A model generated the notes under the pieces. That model was not told the DNA's origin, searched no databases, and saw only the letters and a program-made list of their open reading frames with translations. From contig OY282560.1 of NCBI GenBank assembly GCA_958295665.1, positions 306,447,236 to 306,511,235 on the forward strand: DNA of 64,000 bases, given 5' to 3'. The position numbers and the translations under genes were made by a program. Source of the DNA: Tipula vernalis. Lineage: Eukaryota > Arthropoda > Insecta > Diptera > Tipulidae. Shown here in pieces: positions 22,385 through 33,990 of the stretch (its first letter is position 1; every line of letters starts with the position of its first letter).

Positions 22385-23720
22385 GATACAGAAAAATTGT
22401 AGCCAATCTTGAAAAAAATGGAAAGTACTTTTACACATACTGTTTAAAGAGTGCAAAAGGAATCACGGTCATGATGAAAGGGATCGAGTCAACTGTGCAG
22501 CCAGACGAAATAAGGGAAGAGCTAACAAAAATGAGGTTCAAGGTGAAAAACGTAATTAACATTGTAAATCGCGACGGAACACCTCAAGAAGAGCTAAGGG
22601 AAAACACGCGATCTATGATATCAGGTATTTATTGTAAAGAAAAGTCGTAGTGGAGAAGCCACACAAACGTAAATCGGTTGTACAATATACCAACTGTCAG
22701 GAATACGGACATTCGCAAAACTGCAAACTCCCGGCTGTTTGTGTAATATGTGGCAAACTGCATGACAGCAGTAAGTTAAGCCCCTCCCGGCGCAAAAATG
22801 TATACAGCAAAAATGTACAGCGTACGAACAGTTTACGAACGATTTTTTTTATAATACACTGCTACATTTACATTCTCTAATACACAGTGCTGTCAATTAT
22901 ATCTTGCGGCTTTGTTTTAGTTTCAATTTTTTTTTGTACAAATTAAATTAAAGTTGTCGTATTGTGAAAATATAAAAACTTCTGATAATTATTGTTAGTT
23001 TTTCGTGGCATTCAAGAGCAGCACTATATCCATAATATCATATAAAAATCATTATAATGAATATTTTGAAAGGTATTTAAATAATACTCGAAGTACTTCA
23101 TCTATGATTGAAACATTTTATTTCATTTCAGAAAAAGATTAATTAACAAATTTGGCACGTTGTGGCTTGTGTTGCGGCTTATTTGAAGAAAAATACAAAT
23201 AAAAGATAAGATTGATTTAAAAAAATTGTTTTATTCTAATTAAATGGGACAATTCGCACTAAACCGTTCGTCAATGTTACGCTTAAGCAGTTCGTAAACA
23301 TTACGTTTAAGCGTACACATTATGAACACTTTTATACATACTAATACATACATACAAAAGTCTTCGCAAATTTGTTTCACTTCTCATGTGACAAAAGTAC
23401 ACATTACGTACTATATTCGTACTGTTTTAGTGTAACGTTTACGAACACCTTAGTATAGCAAAGTCTTCGTAAACCGTACGTTTATGATACACCTGGTCTG
23501 GAGGGGCTGGACAAAAGCAAACCCGAGGCTAGAAATTGCAGTAATTGTGGTGAAAATCATACCGCAAACTATAGAGAATGCGTGGTATGTAAGGAGTTAA
23601 GAAAGAAATGAATCCACGTCAAAGAGCGGAACAGCAAGCACTGAACCATATTTTTAAAAGTAACCAATGCGGGTCAAATATGTCTGCGGAAGATGTCAAA
23701 GGTATGTTAATCCAACCCCA
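22385..23720 (+). pseudogene. Jockey-like ORF1 (nucleic-acid-binding protein), split
   Basis: ORF1 protein of a Jockey-like non-LTR element, broken by a transposon. The left part (22385-22780) reads DGYRKIVANLEKNGKYFYTY, then KGITVMMKGIESTVQPDEIR and FKVKNVINIVNRDGTPQ (the domain preceding the zinc knuckles in this family), then CTNCQEYGHSQN-type and CVICGKLHDSSK knuckles, with one frameshift near 22650. After the 726-bp insertion it resumes at 23510 with DKSKPEARNCSNCGENHTAN and YRECVVCKELRKK, then MNPRQRAEQQALNHIFKSNQ after another frameshift. The two knuckle parts fit together, so the insertion interrupted an existing gene. ORF2 is absent; an inverted-repeat element follows at 23903. Confidence 0.75.
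22781..23506. repeat. 726-bp element with CCCTCC ends, copy 1
   Basis: Starts CCCCTCCCGGCGCAAAAATG and ends CCTGGTCTGGAGGGG, so the extreme ends are inverted (CCCCTCC). Inside each end lie further words built on cgtacgaacagtttacgaac and cgtaaaccgtacgtttatga. Copies 2 and 3 are at 34399-35115 and 35744-36463. A short plus frame beginning at an internal ATG (MYTAK or MYTSK with an Arg-Thr-Val-Tyr-Glu-Arg run) recurs in the copies with frameshifts and has no recognisable domain. I do not find a convincing target duplication at this copy. Confidence 0.75.
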
Positions 23721-23902
23721 AACGACGACCTTGGAATTTATAAAGTGATGAATACCCTCACTAAGTTTTTTATTTTGCACCGTTTTATCCATGAAAATAG
23801 ACGAAATTTATATTTTTTGATAAGCACGGACAAATTAAGTTTATTGCCCAACTTTCCTGCATTTTGAAAATCTAATTTTATCTTTACTTTTGTACCGCTT
23901 TA

Positions 23903-24309
23903 AGATGGATTTATATTATCAGTTCCTTTCAGTTCCTACTCGTATCGTGTCAGACATCATCAATTTATACTATCCGTACCTTTCAATTCAGGCATTTTCT
24001 TCGTATGATTATCATTATATATCCGTATATTTGGCTTACGTATAGAGTAAATAACACACAAAAATACAAAAATGTTTTAGTAGCAATTTACAATTTTTGT
24101 TTGTTTCGCTATTCTTTCGTATTTTTTCGCCTTCAGATAACAGACAAAACATTCTTTTCAACAATATGTGTCTGTGTCGGTACGAGTAGGAACGGAAAGG
24201 AAAGGATAGTATAAATACTCATATAGAAAGTACATGTAACAATGTTTTTTTTGTCTGACACGATACGAGTAGGAACTGAAAGGAACTGATAATATAGATC
24301 CTCCTTTAG
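23903..24309. repeat. 407-bp MITE with about 50-bp inverted ends
   Basis: The left arm reads gatggatttatattatcagt, then tcctttcagttcctactcgt and atcgtgtcagac. The right arm is its reverse complement, gtctgacacgatacgagtag to ctgataatatagatcctcc at 24304. The interior is AT-rich with no coding signal. Confidence 0.75.
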
Positions 24310-24459
24310 GCGGAAATTGAAAATGATTTATCCATTTACTCACTTCCTAGATTAGTACTAATTGTTGCCAATGAGCGCAAATTGTTAGCGGATGCCGAAA
24401 AACGCTCGTCATTTAATTAAATTTCAGTCAGAGAAAATGAATCTCAATAGCAGAATTAA

Positions 24460-26665
24460 ATGAATTATCTTGAGAGATGGAATACAAATGCACAAATTAG
24501 GCCAAATGCTCGATATTTCCAGCCTAGTGCAAGTAGGAGTAAGTTGAAGTGTTTTCGATGCGGTCAGGATGGTCATGTCGCTACGGATACCGAGTGTCCT
24601 GCTATTAACCAATCTAAAGAAAAGGGAATAATCAATTGAGGACCGGGGAAATGAAGACGGAAGCAACGAGTTGGCGAATGAAAGCTTTAGTTTCTCTTGG
24701 AGAGATGAGCATACTGATATCATCATACCATGCACGATAGGTAAAGTTCAGATTGGAATGTTGATTGATTCAGGATCTTCTTACAATATCTTAGATGGAA
24801 ATACCTGGGAACTTATGAAGCAAGAAAACGCGAGGGTATGGAATAAACAAACAGAAGTATGGTACATATTTAAGGCTTGCGCTTGTGAAACTCCGTTGTA
24901 GATAATTGGTTCTTTTGATTCTAGTACATCCGTTGGTAATGGCAGAAATAAAAACGAAATAACTGCTACATTTTTCGTTGTAAAAAATAGTGACAAATCA
25001 CTGCTAGGTCGAAATACAGCAATGAGACTAAACGTTTTATAAATTGGATTGGCAGCGTATAATGAATTACCCATTTATAACATATCAAAAATGAGGTTTC
25101 CAACAATCAAAGGGATTAAAATAGTAATCCCAATTGACAATTCGGTGCCAGGTTTTGTTCAGCAAAATAGGCGTGTGATAATAGCATTACAGAAGGAAAG
25201 AGAATCAAGATTAAAGGAACTTTTAGAACTTGACATAATCGAAAAGGTTAACCAGCTAAGTAAATGGTTTCTCCATTAGTTCCTATTATCAAAGATAATG
25301 GTGATTTAAGATTGTGTGTAGACATGGGAAGAACCAATACGGCTATCAAAAGGGAAAACCACCCGTTACCGACGATTGAGGATTTCCTAACACGACTAAG
25401 ACAAGTAAAATATTTTTCACGGTTGGACGTGAAAAATGTATTCCATAAAATTGAGCTTCAGTAGTCTTACAGATATATATAGTATAACCACAAATGGAGC
25501 TAATCCTTCCGTTAACAAAATAAAAGCTCTTCAATCATTCCGTGCCCCAGAATCAGCAGAAGAACTTCGATCGATTTCTACCAGATTTAGGAACGAGGAC
25601 ATTTGTGTTGCGGAATTTAACGAGAAAGGATGTAAACAGCCGAATAGAAAGATGGGTCTTACGTCTCCAATCATTCAAATTTAGAGTCGTACATCGTTAA
25701 GGCTCTGCTACCAATGCTGATCCATTTTCGCGTTTGTGTATTTTAAAAAATTGTGATCCATTCGATAGTGATTGTGAAACTTATATTAGAGCAATCCAGA
25801 AATCAGCTGCTATTGACATATTTGAAGTAGAGGCGGCATCAGAAAATGATCCTGAGATTTCGATCGTGAGAGAGTGAGTAAAAAGTAATCAATGGTCGGT
25901 TTCGAAAGCATAAACATTTGAAAAGTTTAAGTTAGAATTGGTGGTCACGGATAACCTTTTGTTGGAAGGAATGAAGCTAGTTATTCCTCAAAATTTGAAA
26001 TATGAGATGCTCGAACTTGCTCATGAGTGGCATCCAGCCGAAACTGTCATGAAAAGAAGAATCAGATATCGTGCCTGGTGGCCCGATTGCAATGTCTGGA
26101 AAGCCCGAAGGAATTCAAAGGAAGGAGTTTCTAAACGCCCCCTGGGTTGATGTAGCTATTGATTTTTTGGGACCACTTTCGTCGGACGAATATATCTTTG
26201 TTATAATAGACTACTTTAGTAGATATTAGGAAATTGAGATTATAACAAAAATAACCTCTCGGGATACCATAGAATGGGTTGATAAAATATTTTGCCGTTT
26301 GCAAAGGGGGTGAGGAGTGATCTGCAAGTTGGCGATTCGGTACTTGTGCAAAATTTAGGTCAAGGTTACAAATTAGCTACAACGTTTAATCCAGAAAATA
26401 AAATCAGGACCACGTGTTGAGATTATTAATAAAGCTAATGGAAAGACATATGAAAGGAATTCGGCCAATCGGAAAAGAATTCCTCAACCACAATCGGCTC
26501 CAACGGATTCGGGTGAGAGGAATGCTGGGTCTCTGGATGCTCCAACAAAATCCACAATAACTAATACTGAAGATTCTAGTTCGTTAAACGTGGAGATTCT
26601 AACACAGCATACTCGAAGTCAGCGTCAGAGGAAACTTCCATTTCGATTATTAGGTGATTATGAAC
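24460..26665 (+). pseudogene. decayed Gypsy retrotransposon (gag knuckle to integrase)
   Basis: Parts are in canonical Gypsy order on the plus strand. A zinc knuckle CFRCGQDGHVATDTEC is near 24550-24600. A protease GKVQIGMLIDSGSSYNILDG is near 24738-24800, with the D-S-G active site intact. RT fingers are near 25085-25460: RLKELLELDIIEKVNQ, VSPLVPIIKDNGDLRLCVDM and PLPTIEDFL, then FSRLDVKNVFHKIEL. The rest of RT and RNase H are deleted. Integrase is near 25930-26270: MLELAHEWHPAETVMKRRIR, then WVDVAIDFLGPLSSDEYIFV and IIDYFSRY. A C-terminal fragment VGDSVLVQNLGQGYKL is near 26330. Stops, frameshifts and internal deletions show it is dead. Confidence 0.8.
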
Positions 26666-26761
26666 TACACCACCTACACGAAAAATTGTACGTAGATATT
26701 ACAATTACTAATAGAAAAGACTGTGTCCGAAACAGGTGATAATAGTTATTTATGGTACTAG

Positions 26762-26859
26762 TGAGCAAAACGAGATATTATCCATGATGGATAAGTGTAT
26801 CCCACGAGGCGATAGCCGAGTGGGACATTATCCCGAGTGGATAATATCTCTTTGCTCTC
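26762..26859. repeat. 98-bp hairpin element
   Basis: gagcaaaacgagatattatc at the left pairs with gataatatctctttgctc at the right. A second internal pairing of cccac and gtggg surrounds ggcgatagcc. No coding capacity. Confidence 0.6.
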
Positions 26860-27420
26860 GAGTGGCATACAACATTTTATCCACTTTTGTTGAAATAAAT
26901 TTCGTAAATTATTAAGAAATAGTTCCATTTTGTATTTTCACATTGGAGCATTGAATTTTGAAATACATTTTATCATAGTGACCATTCTTTAAATTGTCAT
27001 GGTGTACTTTAATTTAACTACTTTTTGGAATATAGTTTTTCATTCAATTTGGCTATGAATAGTTTTCCAATGACTATACTCAACATTTAGTTATACAAAA
27101 TATAACTCACGTTGCTTCTAGCAGCGCGGGTTATACAATAAAAATGGGTTATTTTACATTTTCTTTATTTGAAATCAGCATAGTTATCGGGCTATTATAT
27201 ATCAAAAGTGGATAAATATTATTTAATAATAATTTTTGGCATTTATTTGAAAAAAACAAACACGCCCGAATTATCACAGTATGATAATTTCGTGGTTGGC
27301 ATAGTCGCCTTTGCGTTTTATTTCAAAGTAATAAATTTTATTCATTAGATGTGTACATAAAGAAGATTTTTCTTTAACCTCCAGTTGTGATAATGAGTAA
27401 ACCGACGAGACATTATTGCC
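26860..27420. other. intergenic, nothing recognised
   Basis: AT-rich; no gene, RNA gene or repeat boundary seen. The short minus frame at 27274-27462 runs into the next MITE and is not supported. Confidence 0.35.
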
Positions 27421-27595
27421 TGAGTGCGAGTTTACGACCATTTTCTGATGAAAAATTTTCAACAGGCAACCAATCGACGTAGTCTATTTTGTAAACAAAT
27501 TTTCCCTTCCGAACATAATTCTTTTGTTTTCCATATAAAATATATTGAATCTGCTGAAAATTTTTCATCAGAAAATGGCCGTAAACTCGCACTCA
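27421..27595. repeat. 175-bp MITE with GAGTGCGAGTTTACG ends, copy 1
   Basis: Left end gagtgcgagtttacgaccat, right end atggccgtaaactcgcactc; pairing extends inward over tctgatgaaaaattttca. Copies at 36569-36741 and, inverted and partial, at 36743-36862. Confidence 0.8.
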
Positions 27596-28575
27596 GCTAA
27601 CCAGAATCGATGATTACGAAGATTGCAAATTTTGAAAATTGGGCTATGCTTTGTTTATGAGTATCGTGAAGAATTACCGCCATATCGCTTGACATGAAAT
27701 AGTACAACATCCGATTCAAATTTATTTTGTATGTAGATCACCTACACTGATTCGGCCAATTTGTGGATGTTTATTCTATAAGTTTTGTACAACAGCCGAA
27801 TTTTCAAAATTATATTGCAACGTATGCCCTCCCGGGCAATGGAGTTACTTATTGAAATGTTTCAACATCATGTCCAACAAGTTTCATTAATCAATGGCAT
27901 GTATTGATTGTTTCCAGAATAATATTACAGTTGAATAATCGTGCATAAATAGCCCCTTCTGTCCTGTAAATCTGTTTCCTATGCCAATGCCAACCCGTGA
28001 TACAAAGGCCATTAAATTTACTTCTGGATACCACCCAACATAATTTCTGTCCAAAATCCACAAATTTCTCGGAAATTATTGCAATAAAATAAAAGAATAA
28101 ACATGAAAGTTGGGGAAATTACCCAAAAAATTGTTACACTTCGGTCGTATCGCACTCTATAATATATGGCTTAGGGCGTAGTATAACAAAGCAATAATTA
28201 AGCAATAGTTTTACGATATTTTTAATACGATAGTTAGGTTCCTATACAGAAAATGGGAAGGTCATGGGAAAATGGGAAGGCGCAAACTAAAAAACATTGC
28301 AGGCAACTCTATTACGGATTAACACATATTGGTCGTGTTCAGTCGGGCAAAAGTGATAAAAAATATCATGATATTTTTTATTACCCTAACTTCATTTCGT
28401 TGTATTTTATGTCATGCCCCACAGAACAACCAAAATGAAAAAAGTGATTTTACACGTCAAACTTCTGAAGAGCATCCTTATTTGGGCAACATCAAAACCA
28501 ATTCATCGCGATTTTTTATAAAATAATAAACAATACCCTTCCTGAATATTATTAAAAACATCACACCACAATCAA
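27596..28575. other. intergenic with one short palindromic repeat
   Basis: No gene seen. Near 28338-28385 cagtcgggcaaaagtgataa is followed by the near-palindrome aaatatcatgatatttt; the same combination occurs inverted at about 35165-35212, so it is a dispersed small repeat. Confidence 0.4.
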
Positions 28576-28910
28576 AAGCCAAATATTTTGTTTGTTTGTT
28601 TGTTTGTTTGTTTTTTAAATTTGCTCAGGTCAGATCTTTCAATCCATAAGACCAGTGAGTTGAGAAACAGCCCAAAATTTCCAGAGACCACTCAGGGGAG
28701 GTTCTGGAGGGTTGAATAAAGTGTACAAAAACAAATTAGATTAAAAATTAAATAATAAAATAAAAGCATAATTATATAAAACAAAGTTTGATAATTAAAT
28801 TAGATTAAATGAAAGTTAATAAATAAAGAAATATTAGAGAGAAGATGAAGGATACATATAAAAATAAAAGTTTTAAAAATTAAATTATACATTTATAATT
28901 CATTAATTCA

Positions 28911-28944
28911 TAATTTTTTATTTTTTTTTTTTTTTTTTTTTTTT

Positions 28945-28977
<33 letters not shown>

Positions 28978-29012
28978 ATTTTTTTTTTTTTTTTTTTTAA
29001 ATTTTTTATTTT

Positions 29013-29046
<34 letters not shown>

Positions 29047-29060
29047 TTTTTTTTTTAAAT
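28911..29060. repeat. poly-T tract in the 3' UTR of the I-like element
   Basis: About 150 bp of nearly pure T with occasional aa, gatt or tattt interruptions. On the element's sense strand this is an A-rich stretch about 130-270 bases downstream of the ORF2 stop. It lies well inside the 3' UTR, not at the (CAAA)n terminus. Confidence 0.85.
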
Positions 29061-29182
29061 TTAGAATTAAATTATATAATATTCATAAATCTTAATATTA
29101 TAATAAAATAAAATAAAATGAAATGATTCCAAAGAAAAATCATTGTGTGAAAAAGTCAATAAAAATTAAATGTAGTCTTAAT

Positions 29183-32100
29183 TCATAGTTTATAATTTAT
29201 TCTATCCACAAAATCACACAATATTTTATATTCATCCATTTTTTGGTCCTTTAAGATATCTAATAAGGATTTTCTGTATAAAAGTGGGAAATTATTTCTT
29301 ATATTATTATATATGACACAATCGTTAATAATATGTTCGTTATCTTCAACGGTGTTACAAATCTCACAATTAGATGTAGATTCAAGTCCCAAAAGGAATT
29401 TAAATTTCTTGTTAACTGTATGACCAGAGATTAATCTGTAAATTAGCCTGGTTTGGCAGGATGTAAAATTAGAGTTTTTAAATAGGAAAGATGATCTTGG
29501 AGAAGGGCAAATTTGTTTATAAAAGTGGCCGGATGAATTACACATTAAAGTGTAGTTTTCCTTCCACTTATTATTTATAGATCTGGAGATATCGTTAAAT
29601 AGGTCTGTGAGAGTTGGTTCATTATCAAGAAAGTGAGTAGGAGAAAAAACTGCTTTTTTTGCTAAACTATCTGCTATAGTATTTCCTTTTAAGCCACAAT
29701 GACCCGGGAACCAATGAATGACAAAATTTTTAATTTGGTTATGGCCGATAGTATCAATAATTTGATTTTCGTAGTGTCTATTTGTAAAGTGTAATAGAGC
29801 CGTTTTTAATGAAATACAAGAACTTTGGGAGTCAGTAATAATGATAATATTATTGTTTTTGATGATTAGAGATATAGTAATTCCAATTTTAATAGCAATG
29901 GTTTCAATATTTTTAATATAAGTAGGGTTTTTTAGTTGAATGGAAAATTTCCAATTTTTATCCTCAACAAAAATTCCAATTCCTGGTTTATTGTTAATTA
30001 TAGAGCCATCTGTGTAAATTTTTGCGAAATTATTATATTTATTAAATTCAGCCATAGATAATGCATATTGTTCAGAGTGGTTTATAAAATTTTTGTTTGT
30101 GATTCCCTCAATATTTGTTATGATGCTAAAATTAGTGGGAGACGTTTTTTTTATGTGAAAAGGTTTAATTTTGGAAAGAAAAGTATAATTAGAATATAAG
30201 TCGTTAAGTTTATGAAGAGATCTATTGTTTTTAATGTCGTTACCGATTTTGGAATTATTATATAGATTTTTTGAAATGTAAATTAGTGATTTTTTAATAA
30301 AATCTAGATCTGAAGATGTTTCTAGAGATTCAGATAAAATAGCTGGAATTGGAGTAGTTCTTAAGAAGCCTAGACAAGCTCTCAGACAAGCATTTTTAAT
30401 AGATTGACAGATATTAATATCTTTTTTATATTTAGTGTCTGTAAAAACATATGTGTATTCAAGTTTAGATTTAACTATTGCTTTAAAAATATTGATCATT
30501 GTTTCAGGATTTACACCTCCATTAAAATGGGTGAGAGTTTTAAGTAAATTAATGGAGTTGGAAATATTTGCTTTTAAGTTTGTGTAATGAATTGATAATG
30601 AAAGTCTATTTGTTAAGGTTGTACCCAGTATCTTAGTAGTCACTCTTTCTTTTATGTAGATATTATTAATTTTTAAATTTAGAGATTTGGAATTATTTTT
30701 ATTAGTGAATAGTCTTAAAAAATGAGATTTATCAGTGTTAATTTGTAGTTTTAAAGATTGTAATTTATTAGTTAATGAGAGTAAAGTAGAATCTGTTATT
30801 AATTGTAAGTTATCATGATTATCGGCAGAAATTACAATGCAAATATCATCGGCATATTGGAAAATTTTTGTATCGGGGTTATTGATGTCGTGTAAAGAAG
30901 TGGTATAGATATTAAAAAGGGTAGGACTCAAACAGCTACCCTGAGGAATGCCTTTATTAGTGTAATGAATGGAAGTTTGATTGATATTTTGAATAGATAT
31001 AATTCTATTTGTAAGAAATTGAGAAATCCAATGTGTAATGTTAATGGGGAAGTTGAAGTTTTTAAAGGTGTTTAATAAAATATTTTTATCTACATTATCA
31101 AAAGCCTTGGAAATGTCAATGTTAACTAAAGCAATTTTTTTTTGTTGTTGTTTGAGGGAGATGATGAAATTAAACATTTCTACAAAATAGTCAGTAATAT
31201 TTTTATTTTTTCTAAAACCAAAATTGTAATAATTAAGAATATTATTGGAGATTAGATGATCATTAATTCGTTTTAAAATGAGTTTATTGAAAATTTTTGA
31301 AAAAATAGGTAACAGACAAATAGGACGGTAGTTAATAATATTTCTATCATCCCTCCCCTTTTTCAAAATGGCGATTGTGTATGACGTTTTCCATTTTGTA
31401 GGGTAAATTTGATTTTGCCAGATGTTGTTGAAATAATTTGTAATAGTATTGATTAGGTTAGGATTAGAGGATACTAATTGTTTGATGATTTTATATGAGA
31501 CTTTATCATATCCTGGAGCAGTATTATTTGAATTTTTAATAATATCAAGAATTTCAATGTTATTAAATTCCGCAGGATTAATAGTAGGATTGAAGTTATT
31601 AGAGAGATTATGAGGGGATTCAAAGGAGAAAGGAAAATTGTAATTTATAAAATTAGTAGCAAGTGTGGGATCTTCTAGGATTCTGTAGTTAGACTGTTTT
31701 TTATTTTTAATTTTATTGATGTTGTTCCAGAGATCAGAATTATTAGTTTTGTGATTGATGCTTGTTAAAAAAATATTCCAAGATTTTTTCTTTTCTCTTC
31801 TAATTGTTAATTTAAGTTTTTGTATAGATTTTTTTAGTTCAATAGCGGTAAAAAGGTTTTTGTTTAAATTATAAATGAGTTGTTTGTGTTTTTTTATGTT
31901 CCATAGTCTTTGTATAAGATCGTTCCACCAAGGTTTAGGTTTAAAAGTATTTTTACTTGTAATAATAGAAGTATTTTCAGAAATTAATTTTTCTAGGTGT
32001 TCTTCAATATTGCATTTATCATTAATAGAATTTAGATCAAAGTCTTTCAATACTTTTGACCAGTTTGTGATTTGTTTTTTTTGATAATAATTTAGTTTAA

Positions 32101-32767
32101 AGTCAATAAGTATTGGGAGATGGTCACTTCCTAAATTAATGGGATCTACTTTCCATGATAGTTTTTCAATTAGATTGATTGAGCACAAAGTAATGTCTAG
32201 TGCTGCAGAATTATTTCTGAAAAAATCTTGCCTTGTATGAGATCCGTCGTTTAATAAAAAGACATTATTAGCAGTGATAATATCTGCAATCTTATCACCC
32301 ACCCTGTCGTGAGTAGGGGACAATGAACTATCCCAAAGACTATTATGAATATTTATGTCTCCAGCTATTAAACAGTTATCTAGATTCTGAGTTATAAGAT
32401 GTTCAAATTCATTAACGATTTCCTGAGGTCTAATAACAGAATTATTATAAAAAGATAAGATATTAAAATTAATGTTTTTAAATTTGAGGTTAATTTTGAA
32501 AGCTTGAAAACGGATGTAATGAAAATTTAAATCAATAATTCTCCAAGAAATTTTTTTATGTATTAAAAAGCCTACTCCGCCAAAACCATCTGGTCTATCA
32601 TCAGTAATAAGATTATAATTGTTAAAAGTCAAATTACTATTTGGATTTGTCCAGGTTTCAGATAAAATAACGATATCAATATGATTGGATTGTATATAAT
32701 GATATAATAGATCTTTATTACTATTTAAACTACGAATGTTAATTTGTAAAATTTTTAAAGGTAACAT
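29183..32767 (-). CDS. I-like element ORF2: endonuclease / RT / RNase H
   Basis: An uninterrupted 1194-residue polyprotein that would nick target DNA and copy the element RNA by target-primed reverse transcription. An APE endonuclease occupies about residues 1-230 (ILQINIRSLNSNKDLL, VILSETWT, AGDINIHNSLWDSS, SDHLPILIDF). RT is at about 400-760, with NYRPICLLPIFSKIFNKLIL, FGFRKNKNITDYFVEM, VNIDISKAFDNVD, GIPQGSCLSPTLFNIY and the active site FQYADDICIV. RNase H is at about 925-1060 (IYTDGSIINNKPGIGIF, ETIAIKIGI, IITDSQSSC, WFPGHCGLKGNTIADSLAKK). A C-terminal Cys/His motif follows (GHTVNKKFK, CEICNTVEDNEHIINDC). All the catalytic blocks look intact. The start is the first Met, 46 bp after the ORF1 stop; composition is strongly A-rich on the sense strand (many Asn, Lys, Ile). 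Confidence 0.93.
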   Translation of the reverse strand: MLPLKILQINIRSLNSNKDLLYHYIQSNHIDIVILSETWTNPNSNLTFNNYNLITDDRPDGFGGVGFLIHKKISWRIIDLNFHYIRFQAFKINLKFKNINFNILSFYNNSVIRPQEIVNEFEHLITQNLDNCLIAGDINIHNSLWDSSLSPTHDRVGDKIADIITANNVFLLNDGSHTRQDFFRNNSAALDITLCSINLIEKLSWKVDPINLGSDHLPILIDFKLNYYQKKQITNWSKVLKDFDLNSINDKCNIEEHLEKLISENTSIITSKNTFKPKPWWNDLIQRLWNIKKHKQLIYNLNKNLFTAIELKKSIQKLKLTIRREKKKSWNIFLTSINHKTNNSDLWNNINKIKNKKQSNYRILEDPTLATNFINYNFPFSFESPHNLSNNFNPTINPAEFNNIEILDIIKNSNNTAPGYDKVSYKIIKQLVSSNPNLINTITNYFNNIWQNQIYPTKWKTSYTIAILKKGRDDRNIINYRPICLLPIFSKIFNKLILKRINDHLISNNILNYYNFGFRKNKNITDYFVEMFNFIISLKQQQKKIALVNIDISKAFDNVDKNILLNTFKNFNFPINITHWISQFLTNRIISIQNINQTSIHYTNKGIPQGSCLSPTLFNIYTTSLHDINNPDTKIFQYADDICIVISADNHDNLQLITDSTLLSLTNKLQSLKLQINTDKSHFLRLFTNKNNSKSLNLKINNIYIKERVTTKILGTTLTNRLSLSIHYTNLKANISNSINLLKTLTHFNGGVNPETMINIFKAIVKSKLEYTYVFTDTKYKKDINICQSIKNACLRACLGFLRTTPIPAILSESLETSSDLDFIKKSLIYISKNLYNNSKIGNDIKNNRSLHKLNDLYSNYTFLSKIKPFHIKKTSPTNFSIITNIEGITNKNFINHSEQYALSMAEFNKYNNFAKIYTDGSIINNKPGIGIFVEDKNWKFSIQLKNPTYIKNIETIAIKIGITISLIIKNNNIIIITDSQSSCISLKTALLHFTNRHYENQIIDTIGHNQIKNFVIHWFPGHCGLKGNTIADSLAKKAVFSPTHFLDNEPTLTDLFNDISRSINNKWKENYTLMCNSSGHFYKQICPSPRSSFLFKNSNFTSCQTRLIYRLISGHTVNKKFKFLLGLESTSNCEICNTVEDNEHIINDCVIYNNIRNNFPLLYRKSLLDILKDQKMDEYKILCDFVDRINYKL

Positions 32768-32813
32768 AATGGAAGAATAAAATGAAAAATAAAAAACTGG
32801 AAAAAGAAAAAGT

Positions 32814-33938
32814 TTATGTTTTAATAAATTTATTTAATTTAATTTTAAGTGAGTCTAAATTAGCTGGATTTTTATTGAAGTCATCGGAATTATTTAAAAG
32901 TGATTTGACATCATTAAAAATAGAATCTCTTTCGTTTAATTGATTTTTTAATTCGTTTACTAATTTATTTAGGATTTGAATTTTTCTAGCATCAGAATTC
33001 ATTAAGTTATTTTTCCAGGCTTGATTCTCAACACAGATATCATTAGCGAAATCTATTTGTTTAGGGACTTTTTGTTGGCTACCATAAAGGTGGCTTTTGG
33101 ATTCTCTGAAACTAGTTTTATTTAAAATCATATGTTCCCTAATTTGTTTCTGCCTATATCGTTCATTACATCTGAAAAAATTAGTAACATGACCCGTTCC
33201 ACAAAATTTACAAGAAAATTTCATGTCACAAACGTGTTTTTGTTCGTCTTCTATAGTATTAGCACACGTTAGGCATCTAATAATTTTAGATTTGCATTTG
33301 GAAATTGTATGTCCATAATTTAGACATTTTTTACAAAAAAGAGGATTAGGTATATAATATTCTACCTTCAATAAAAGATTATCATATAAAATGACGTTGA
33401 ATGGAATAGTTCCAGACTCAAAAGTAAGTTTAACCAATTCAATTTCCTCAGCTGTTTTAGTGGCACTATTCCATTTAGTCATTCTTTCTACTTTAGAAAT
33501 AGGGTATTTGGATCTAATATTTTCTTGTATTTCTTCATTAGAAAGCCCAATAGGAATGTTCCTGATTAAACCAATAGAAGAAGTGAAATTTTTAGGAATG
33601 TATGTAGTATAATTATCAAATTTTTTAAAAATATCTGATTTAACACAATTATTTGCGTCTTCAAAATTACTAAAAATAACTTTAGCAACATTTTTGCTAA
33701 CGCTAGAGATTTCCTTGACATTTTTAAAATTATTTATTTTAAGGGCTTTAGCTAAAAAAAACGAGATTTAAATTTTCTTTACTGATAAATACTGTAAATG
33801 GGCCATTATCTGAACGGTTATATAGATTAATTTTTTCAGCAGTAACTGACGGCATATTTGAGTTATTCGATGAATCAACAGATAAAGTTGAAGATGATGT
33901 AGGAGTTGTTACTGTATTTTTTGAAACTGCGACGTGAG

Positions 33939-33972
<34 letters not shown>

Positions 33973-33990
33973 TTTCCTTTTATTTAACAT
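32814..33990 (-). pseudogene. I-like element ORF1, one frameshift
   Basis: RNA-binding gag-like protein of the element. It starts at the Met at 33990 (MLNKRKI, then nine Asn from an aat microsatellite) and is open to about 33760, where an 8-base T run on the sense strand shifts the frame by one. Beyond it the correct frame stays open to the stop at 32814. The second part contains a probable RRM-like region (AKVIFSNFEDANNCVKSDIF; SIGLIRNIPIGLSNEEIQE) and three Cys-rich knuckles (CKKCLNYGHTISKC; CLTCANTIEDEQKHVC; CKFCGTGHVTNFFRC). A basic, helical C-terminus follows. The homopolymer site could be a real mutation, an assembly error or a recoding site; the sequence does not decide which. Confidence 0.8.
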
